NCBI GenBank assembly: GCA_003566215.1
Contig: PXEJ01000272.1
Location: 1 to 6,276 of the forward strand
Direction of reading: 5' to 3'
Origin: Cyanobacteria bacterium T3Sed10_376R1m
Lineage (GTDB): Bacteria; Cyanobacteriota; Cyanobacteriia; Cyanobacteriales; Cyanobacteriaceae
DNA: 6,276 nucleotides
Both the position numbers and the translations under genes were made by a program. A model generated the notes under the pieces. It ran no database searches. It saw only the letters and a program-made list of their open reading frames with translations, and was not told where the DNA came from. Positions 1-6,276 of this stretch are shown one piece after another. The stretch's first letter is position 1. Every line of letters starts with the position of its first letter.

Positions 1-2
1 AT

Positions 3-59
3 GTTATTGGTGTAATTGCGATCGCATCTAGCCTACAATCAATTGATAACGAAAAATAA
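3..59 (+). CDS. C-terminal fragment of an upstream gene (unidentified)
   Basis: A frame open from the left edge reads 18 codons (VIGVIAIASSLQSIDNEK) and stops at TAA 57-59. The other two + frames stop within 30 bases. The hydrophobic run followed by a short charged tail looks like the end of a real protein. The HIP1 palindrome at 18-25 lies inside it; such sites are common in cyanobacterial coding DNA. Too little is visible to name a family. It could instead be chance open frame, since 18 codons is short. Confidence 0.45.
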   Translation, partial: VIGVIAIASSLQSIDNEK

Positions 60-125
60 GAATTTTAAAATAAATAGGTCTGCTGAATAAATAAAAAACC
101 TTGATACTTATGCTTTTTGAGATAC

Positions 126-181
126 TACAAATACACAAAAATAATCCTTTTTTGATCAAAAAAGTACAAAATTACAAATAC
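126..181. repeat. 18-bp perfect palindrome flanked by 9-bp direct repeats
   Basis: Bases 147-164 (CTTTTTTGATCAAAAAAG) equal their own reverse complement. TACAAATAC occurs on each side at 126-134 and 173-181 in the same orientation. As RNA the palindrome could fold and end in A/U-rich arms, so it might act as a weak terminator for the upstream gene. As DNA it could be a protein-binding site. The high AT content makes chance more likely than in balanced DNA. Confidence 0.5.
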
Positions 182-208
182 TACACCCAGATAATAAAAC
201 CTCATAAT

Positions 209-236
209 TGTCCATTGTCAACTGTCCATTGTTAAT
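209..236. repeat. Two tandem 14-bp copies (TGTCCATTGTYAAY)
   Basis: TGTCCATTGTCAAC at 209-222 is followed directly by TGTCCATTGTTAAT at 223-236; the copies differ at two positions, both C to T. The unit resembles the TGTCCATTGT/TCAATTGT short tandem repeats I recall from cyanobacterial intergenic DNA. Only two copies are present. Confidence 0.65.
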
Positions 237-481
237 TCTTCTAGTTATACTAGGGTAAAATAAATATATAGCGTTTATTAAAAAGTAAAAACAAAAAAAT
301 AGTATAATAAAAACAAAAGTAAAAAAAGCTTCTCTTTACTCTTGAACAAAATATAGTAATCCTATTTAAATCGTGATAATCTCCTTGAAAAAAGGTAAAT
401 AGACTTAAAATTAAGATGAACATAAAAAAATAACACTGCAAATTTTCAGACATTAATAAATTATTTATTAAATAATAAAAG

Positions 482-511
482 TTAATTATATTGCATTATC
501 TTAAATATAAT
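482..511 (+). promoter_or_regulatory. Possible promoter of the sensor kinase gene
   Basis: TATAAT at 506-511 is a perfect -10 match and lies 37 bases before the GTG start. The best -35 with acceptable spacing is TTAATT at 482-487 (18-bp spacer), a weak match to TTGACA. In DNA this AT-rich a TATAAT can occur by chance. No Shine-Dalgarno sequence is evident before the GTG. Confidence 0.35.
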
Positions 512-548
512 TGTTTGTTATTCGTTATTTCAAAAAAAAATAGCATCC

Positions 549-3500
549 GTGAATAAAAAAAATATACTATCGAGTCACCCTGTGGTAAGTAATAATTTTA
601 TTACCGTAAATTTAGATACCACATTATTAGAAGTAGTAGAAACTCTTAGTCAAAGCACCACTGAATATGAAAAAGCTATAAATACTAAAAACCATAAACA
701 AAATCATCATTTTAGTTGTGCATTAGTAATTAATAACAATCGATTAGTCGGATTAATCACCGAACGAGATATTGTCAAACTTTCAGCCAAACATTTATCT
801 TTAGAAAAATTAGTAGCAGCGGAGGTGATGACAAGAAAATTAATTACCTTTCAAGAAGAAAAATTAGGTAGTATTGTTGAGTTAATAGACATTCTAAAAA
901 CCAATAATATTAGACATTTACCTGTGTTAAATTCCCAAGGAAATGTGATGGGAATTGTTACCCCCGAAACTATTAGAGCTAAGTTACAGCCATTAGATTT
1001 ACTCAAACACCGTTATGTTGAGGATGTGATGCGCCGCAATATTATTTGCAGTACACCCCATCAAACAATACGTAATTTAGTAGGCTTGATGGCAGATAAT
1101 AAAATTAGTTGCATTGTCATAGGGGAAGTTGAAAAAAACAATCTTAAGAAGCCAGTGGGCATCATCACAGAGAAAGATATTGTACGCTATCAAGCCTTAG
1201 GATTAGATTTGAGTATATTGACGGCTAAACAGTTGATGACTAAACCATTAAAAGTTATCAGAACTGATGCTTCTTTGTGGGATGCTAATGAGTTAATGAA
1301 AAATCTTGGTTTTCGTCGTTTGGTGGTGGTGGATGACCATGGTTATTTATCGGGAATCATAACTCAAAGTAGTATTTTAGAAGGAATTGAACCTAGAGAG
1401 TTACAAGATATAATTACAGTTTTAGAGACACAAGTGGCGGTTTTGGAATCGGAAAAAACTCAGCTACTAGAACAAATTGTTGAAAAACAAAGGGACAATC
1501 TTTTGTTTGCAGAAAAAAGACATCAATTATTATTAGATCTTGCCTTGCGAATTCGTTCATCTTTAAATTTGCAAACCATTTTACAAACAGCAGTAGATGA
1601 AGTTCGTGGGTTGTTACAGGTGGAGAGGGTTGTCATTTTAAAGTTTCAAGAGAATTGTCAAAATTGTTTGATAGTGGAGTCTATTGAAGATGATCCTTTT
1701 TCTCTGGTGAATCGAGAGGTTTGGGATGAGTGTTTTAATGATTTAGGCGGAAACTATACTAAACCTTTTCCCCCTAAGGCAATTGATGATATTTATGATT
1801 GTGGTTTAAGTTCTTGTCATATAAAGTTATTAGAAGACTTTGGGATTAAGGGAAGTTTGGTGATTGGTTTAGTAGTTAATGGGTATTTATGGGGATTATT
1901 AATTGCTCATAGTTGTGGTGGTGTGCGTCATTGGGAATCCTCTGAGATTAATTTTTTGGAGGAGTTGTCGGTTCAATTGTCCATTGGTATTCAACAGTCT
2001 TCCCTCTTGAATCAGGTTAAAAAGGCTAGTATCGAGTTAGAGGATAAAATACAACAAAGAACGTTTGAATTAACTTGTCTGGAGAATGACTATCAAAGGG
2101 AGTTAATTAAATCCCTTGAAATTCAAAGGGAGTTGAAAAAGGAACTCGATCAGCGTTTATTGTTAGATAAAATTACTGATAAAATTCGTCAAAGTCTTAA
2201 TCCCGATGAGATTTTTGCGACTGCCGCCCAAGAAATTGGTAAGGCTTTTGGGGTTAATCGTTGTTTGATTCATCTTTGTTTGTCTAAACCTGAGTATAAT
2301 ATTCCCCTTAAGGCTGAATACTTGAATGGTGATTATCCTTCTACGGTTTCGGTTTTTTGGCCGGTGCATGACAATCCTCATTTTCAAAAGTTGATTAGCC
2401 AAGAAGTAGCCGTTCCATCGGATAATGTTTATGAAGATTCTTCGTTGAATATGGGTTCGTTATGTAAGGATCTTGATATTAAGTCTATGTTAGTTATTGC
2501 TACTTTTTATCAAGGTAATCCTAATGGTGTTATTTGTTTACATCATTGCGATGAATTTCATCATTGGACTAGGGAGGAAGTTGAATTATTAGAGGCGGTT
2601 GCGGGACAGTTAGGAATTGCGATCGCCCAATCGAACCTTTTAAAGAGAGAAAAACAAAGATTAAATCAATTAGCTTTAAAAAATAAGGAATTAAAACTAG
2701 CAAGACAGGAAGCGGAGTTTGCTAATCGAGCTAAAAGTGAATTTTTAGCCATGATGAGTCATGAAATTCGTACTCCTATGAATGGGGTTATTGGGATGAC
2801 CAATTTATTAGCACAAACAAATCTTGATTCTCAACAAGAGGATTTTGTCCAAACAATTCATCATAGTGGAGAAATTTTATTAATCATAATCAACGACATT
2901 TTAGACTTTTCTAAAATTGAATCGGGAAAACTAGAGCTAGAAAAAATTTCTTTAAATTTATTAGCTTCTATTCGTACGATTATTGATTTAATCAATTTTG
3001 AAGCAATCAAAAAAGGAATTAATTTAAATTTTTCCTATGATGAGGATATACCTCAAAATTTTATAGGTGATGTGACGAGAATTAAGCAAATTTTACTGAA
3101 TTTATTGAGTAATGCTTTAAAGTTTACCCATCAAGGGGAAGTTCATCTTAGGGTAAGTGGTCAAAATATCAATAGTCAAACCAATGAATATGAGTTAAAG
3201 TTCACTATTAAAGATACTGGTATTGGTATTTCTAAGGAAAGACAAGATAAAATTTTTCAACCTTTTTCTCAGGGAGATAATTTTATCACCCGTAATTATG
3301 GCGGTACGGGATTAGGTTTAGTAATTAGTAAAAGTTTAGTAGAAGTAATGGGGGGTAAACTATGGTTTGAAAGTCAAGAGGGAGTTGGTTCAACTTTCTA
3401 TTTCACCATTAAACTTTTAGAGGATAAGCATAATACTATTCGTGTTACGAATAATTCTTTAAAAAATAAGTTCGTTTATCAAAAAAATAATCTTAAAATC

Positions 3501-3842
3501 CTTGTGGCTGAGGATAATCAAGTCAACCAAAAGGTCATTATTTTGACCTTGAGAAAATTGGGTTACACTTGTGACATCGTTAACGATGGTTCAGAGGCTA
3601 TTGAAGCGGTTAAAAATGTCGCCTATGACATAATTTTTATGGATGTACAAATGCCTAATATGGATGGACTACAGGCAACTGGGTGGATTCGTAAACATTT
3701 ACCACAACAGCCTTACATTATCGCTATGACTGCTAATGCCATGGAGGGCGATCGCCAAATCTGTCTTAATGCTGGTATGAATGATTATTTAACAAAACCC
3801 ATCAAACTAGAGGAATTGAAAAGGACTTTTAATCAAAATTAA
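549..3842 (+). CDS. Hybrid sensor histidine kinase: CBS x4, DXCF cyanobacteriochrome-like GAF, GAF, HisKA, HATPase_c, receiver
   Basis: A 1097-residue protein with no signal peptide or membrane segment, so probably cytoplasmic. Four CBS motifs form two Bateman modules at about 12-145 and 158-280 (LITERD 69-74, GIVTPE 135-140, GIITEKD 204-210, GIITQSS 269-275). A helical linker (about 284-330) leads to GAF1 (about 330-485) with Asp-Glu-Cys-Phe 393-396, Cys-His 423-424 and LWGLLIAH 447-454, the signatures of a DXCF bilin-binding GAF. After a coiled-coil linker (about 486-540), GAF2 (about 545-695) lacks the bilin cysteine. The kinase core has the H-box MMSHEIRTP (phospho-acceptor His738), N-box Asn855, DTGIG 889-893 and GGTGLGL 918-924. 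The receiver (about 982-1095) has acidic Glu988/Asp989, phospho-acceptor Asp1032, Thr1061 and Lys1083. All catalytic residues are present, so an active phosphorelay kinase is expected. Its partner is not in the window. The start is GTG; no upstream in-frame ATG was found, and the first CBS begins soon after. Confidence 0.93.
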   Translation: MNKKNILSSHPVVSNNFITVNLDTTLLEVVETLSQSTTEYEKAINTKNHKQNHHFSCALVINNNRLVGLITERDIVKLSAKHLSLEKLVAAEVMTRKLITFQEEKLGSIVELIDILKTNNIRHLPVLNSQGNVMGIVTPETIRAKLQPLDLLKHRYVEDVMRRNIICSTPHQTIRNLVGLMADNKISCIVIGEVEKNNLKKPVGIITEKDIVRYQALGLDLSILTAKQLMTKPLKVIRTDASLWDANELMKNLGFRRLVVVDDHGYLSGIITQSSILEGIEPRELQDIITVLETQVAVLESEKTQLLEQIVEKQRDNLLFAEKRHQLLLDLALRIRSSLNLQTILQTAVDEVRGLLQVERVVILKFQENCQNCLIVESIEDDPFSLVNREVWDECFNDLGGNYTKPFPPKAIDDIYDCGLSSCHIKLLEDFGIKGSLVIGLVVNGYLWGLLIAHSCGGVRHWESSEINFLEELSVQLSIGIQQSSLLNQVKKASIELEDKIQQRTFELTCLENDYQRELIKSLEIQRELKKELDQRLLLDKITDKIRQSLNPDEIFATAAQEIGKAFGVNRCLIHLCLSKPEYNIPLKAEYLNGDYPSTVSVFWPVHDNPHFQKLISQEVAVPSDNVYEDSSLNMGSLCKDLDIKSMLVIATFYQGNPNGVICLHHCDEFHHWTREEVELLEAVAGQLGIAIAQSNLLKREKQRLNQLALKNKELKLARQEAEFANRAKSEFLAMMSHEIRTPMNGVIGMTNLLAQTNLDSQQEDFVQTIHHSGEILLIIINDILDFSKIESGKLELEKISLNLLASIRTIIDLINFEAIKKGINLNFSYDEDIPQNFIGDVTRIKQILLNLLSNALKFTHQGEVHLRVSGQNINSQTNEYELKFTIKDTGIGISKERQDKIFQPFSQGDNFITRNYGGTGLGLVISKSLVEVMGGKLWFESQEGVGSTFYFTIKLLEDKHNTIRVTNNSLKNKFVYQKNNLKILVAEDNQVNQKVIILTLRKLGYTCDIVNDGSEAIEAVKNVAYDIIFMDVQMPNMDGLQATGWIRKHLPQQPYIIAMTANAMEGDRQICLNAGMNDYLTKPIKLEELKRTFNQN
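2619..2626. repeat. HIP1 palindrome GCGATCGC
   Basis: This octamer is highly over-represented in many cyanobacterial genomes. Identical copies lie at 18-25, 3748-3755 and 5457-5464. The last two extend to GGCGATCGCC, and the last to the 14-bp palindrome ATGGCGATCGCCAT. All four lie in coding sequence and serve here as a lineage marker. Confidence 0.9.
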
Positions 3843-3845
3843 ACA

Positions 3846-3875
3846 CAAGGGGAGTGTTAAACCCCTTGCATTTTT
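3846..3875 (+). terminator. Hairpin terminator after the sensor kinase gene
   Basis: CAAGGGG (3846-3852) pairs perfectly with CCCCTTG (3862-3868) across a 9-base loop, and CATTTTT follows. It starts four bases after the kinase stop codon. rplY converges from the other side and stops at 3911, so the hairpin may also act on that transcript, though the T tract on the minus strand (TGTTTAATTTT) is poorer. Confidence 0.8.
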
Positions 3876-3910
3876 GCTAAGAAAATTGAGGAAAAAATTT
3901 CCACCAATAA

Positions 3911-4474
3911 TTAACCTTTTTTACGGGGTGCAACAATACCAATGATATTCTTGTTAGGATCATCTTCAACTTTGATCCCTTCAGGTAAGACTAAATCAGC
4001 CACTTGGAAAGTTTTACCAATGTCCACATGACTAATGTCCATTTCCAAAAATTGAGGAATGTTATTAGGGAAACAACGAACTCTAACTTCTGTAACCATT
4101 TGTTCCATAATCCCCCCCTGCTTAATACCAACGGAAGCACCAACAATTTTCAAAGGAACAACTACCTCAACTTCATTATCTCCAGAGGGACAGAAGAAGC
4201 TAATGTGGTGTAGAGTTCTTTTCCAAGGATGAGTTTGAACTTCTCTAATTAATACTTGACCATTCCAAGAAATTTCAGGAACAGTCATTTCTACTAAGGT
4301 ATTGTTGATAGAAGCCTTTTTGAGTAAAGAAAGAGCTTCTTTATGACCTAATACCAAGGAGACAGCTTGTTCTCCATCATGGCCATATAAGTTGGCAGGT
4401 AAAAAACCTTCACGGCGCAAAGCCCGGGGTTTACTACCTTCTGGTCTAGTTTTGCATTCTAATGTAACTTGCAT
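3911..4474 (-). CDS. rplY: 50S ribosomal protein L25 / general stress protein Ctc
   Basis: A 187-residue protein of the long (Ctc/TL5) form of bacterial L25, which binds 5S rRNA in the central protuberance of the large subunit. The N-terminal L25 domain (about 1-95) shows the family pattern: a beta strand (VTLECKTR), the basic RALRREGFLPANLYG segment (18-31) and HPWKRTLHHISFF (82-94). The C-terminal TL5 domain (about 100-183) includes VVVPLKIVG, GIKQGGIMEQ, DISHVDIGKTF and LPEGIKV, ending in a short basic tail. Length and motifs are normal for the family. It starts with ATG at 4472-4474; no strong ribosome-binding site is visible. It lies 112 bases downstream of purA on the same strand, so it may be partly co-transcribed with purA, but a possible promoter lies directly in front. 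Ctc proteins are stress-induced in Bacillus; stress control here is not shown by the sequence. Confidence 0.95.
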   Translation of the reverse strand: MQVTLECKTRPEGSKPRALRREGFLPANLYGHDGEQAVSLVLGHKEALSLLKKASINNTLVEMTVPEISWNGQVLIREVQTHPWKRTLHHISFFCPSGDNEVEVVVPLKIVGASVGIKQGGIMEQMVTEVRVRCFPNNIPQFLEMDISHVDIGKTFQVADLVLPEGIKVEDDPNKNIIGIVAPRKKG

Positions 4475-4489
4475 TTTTTTACCGATTTA

Positions 4490-4520
4490 ATTATAAATTT
4501 TATATGTTGATAATTTACAA
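4490..4520 (-). promoter_or_regulatory. Possible promoter of rplY
   Basis: On the minus strand TATAAT (4490-4495) lies 15 bases before the rplY ATG. TTGTAA (4515-4520) is a weak -35 candidate at a long 19-bp spacing. A second AT-rich box, TATAAAAT, lies at 4497-4504. The gap between purA and rplY shows only a weak inverted repeat (4542-4548 with 4566-4572, 17-base loop) and no good terminator, so read-through from purA is also possible. Confidence 0.35.
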
Positions 4521-4586
4521 AAGAAAAATAGGACGGGGTTAATTTTGGGACGATTTTTATAATAACCAAAATATTGTGAACCTGAT

Positions 4587-6068
<1,482 letters not shown>

Positions 6069-6224
6069 ATGGAATGGACCTCACAAGCGCAAGAAAAATT
6101 AAAAGAAATTCCTTTTTTTGTGCGCCCGGCAGCGAGAAAAAAAATTGAAAAATTTGCTAAAGAAAATGACATAACAACTATTACCGTAGAAGTTTATCAA
6201 CAGGCAAAAGCAAAGTTCAATTAA
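6069..6224 (+). CDS. Small stand-alone PCP_red-domain protein (ChlB C-terminal-like)
   Basis: A 51-residue protein starting MEWTSQAQEKLKEIPFFVR and ending AKAKFN. The pattern Trp3, helix, IPFFVR (14-19), Ala-Arg-Lys-Lys, an IEKFAKEND helix, ITTITVEVYQQAK is that of the PCP_red domain, found at the C-terminus of ChlB/BchB, the 57-kDa subunit of light-independent protochlorophyllide reductase. Here the domain makes up the whole protein, so catalytic reduction by it alone is not expected. Free-standing versions are, as I recall, known in cyanobacteria, but their role is unclear to me; tetrapyrrole binding is only a conjecture. The ATG is the first in-frame start after a stop at 6027-6029, with no upstream alternative. 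No Shine-Dalgarno is seen. It is divergent from purA, which is probably not a functional link. Confidence 0.8.
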   Translation: MEWTSQAQEKLKEIPFFVRPAARKKIEKFAKENDITTITVEVYQQAKAKFN

Positions 6225-6276
6225 TAAGTAGGAAAAGTATTGGACTGATTCTGGAAAAGTTGAATAAATAATGAAT
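6225..6276. other. Short right-hand flank
   Basis: Fifty-two bases after the PCP_red gene, with no terminator hairpin or recognisable gene. An ATG at 6271 begins at the very edge and cannot be judged. Confidence 0.5.

Larger units (their letters stand above)
60..548. other. AT-rich intergenic region upstream of the sensor kinase
   Basis: About 490 bases without a credible gene. It holds a perfect 18-bp palindrome (147-164) flanked by TACAAATAC direct repeats, a 14-bp tandem duplication (209-236), a 13-bp palindrome CTAGTTATACTAG (241-253), nested inverted repeats (362-368 with 396-402; 383-386 with 392-395), a 19-bp AT-only palindrome (453-471) and a weak promoter (482-511). TAGGTCTGCTGAAT at 75-88 may be a decayed mobile-element end. 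No tRNA or other RNA gene was recognised. Open frames here are short and low in complexity. Confidence 0.7.

Noticed and set aside
110..235. Plus-strand open frame of 41 codons from ATG 110
   Set aside because: It runs through the perfect palindrome and the tandem repeat, has no recognisable motif or ribosome-binding site, and is well within the length expected by chance.
362..402. Nested inverted repeats (CTATTTA with TAAATAG, CCTT with AAGG) as a possible riboswitch or structured leader
   Set aside because: The arms are short and AT-rich, no known riboswitch core was recognised, and the region lies upstream of the likely promoter.
250..453. Minus-strand open frame of 67 codons, rich in Phe, Ile, Leu and Tyr, resembling a small membrane protein
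   Set aside because: The composition is what A-rich intergenic DNA gives when read on the opposite strand. No family pattern, ribosome-binding site or conserved context was seen.
2163..2402. Minus-strand open frame inside the sensor kinase gene
   Set aside because: It lies wholly within the well-supported GAF2 coding sequence and has no family resemblance.
4004..4213. Plus-strand open frame opposite rplY
   Set aside because: Antisense to the conserved L25 coding sequence; its low-complexity, Asn-rich product has no motif.
4542..4572. Inverted repeat ATTTTGG/CCAAAAT as a purA terminator
   Set aside because: Seven mostly A-T pairs around a 17-base loop with no adjacent T tract make a poor intrinsic terminator.

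Overview
The window looks like an AT-rich cyanobacterial chromosome. The palindrome GCGATCGC (HIP1), which is over-represented in many cyanobacteria, occurs four times in 6.3 kb (18-25, 2619-2626, 3748-3755, 5457-5464). The protein families agree: a hybrid histidine kinase with a phytochrome-type GAF domain, and a small protein related to the C-terminal domain of the light-independent protochlorophyllide reductase. The low GC and codon use would fit the Geminocystis/Cyanobacterium group, but the genus is a guess.

Layout: (1) 3-59, probable last 18 codons of a + strand gene entering from the left. (2) 60-548, about 490 bp of very AT-rich non-coding DNA with a perfect 18-bp palindrome, a 14-bp tandem duplication, smaller palindromes and a weak promoter. 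(3) 549-3842 (+), a 1097-residue hybrid sensor kinase with four CBS domains, two GAF domains, HisKA, HATPase_c and a receiver domain, followed by a clear hairpin terminator. (4) 3911-4474 (-), ribosomal protein L25/Ctc (rplY). (5) 4587-5945 (-), adenylosuccinate synthase (purA), with a near-consensus promoter just upstream. (6) 5946-6068, a divergent intergenic region with a 9-bp direct repeat. (7) 6069-6224 (+), a 51-residue stand-alone PCP_red-domain protein.

purA and rplY form a co-directional housekeeping pair (AMP synthesis; 5S rRNA binding and stress) and converge on the kinase gene. No response regulator, Hpt protein or bilin-synthesis gene accompanies the kinase, so its downstream partner must lie elsewhere.

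The most interesting content is inside the kinase. Its first GAF domain carries both cysteine signatures of a DXCF-type cyanobacteriochrome: Asp-Glu-Cys-Phe at 393-396 and Cys-His at 423-424. The two cysteines are 28 residues apart, the spacing I recall for TePixJ. The protein is therefore predicted to be a blue/violet-to-green photoreceptor kinase that also has CBS (adenine-nucleotide type) sensory modules. The same GAF domain has an unusual CxxC and six cysteines in all. No wholly new multi-gene system is apparent.
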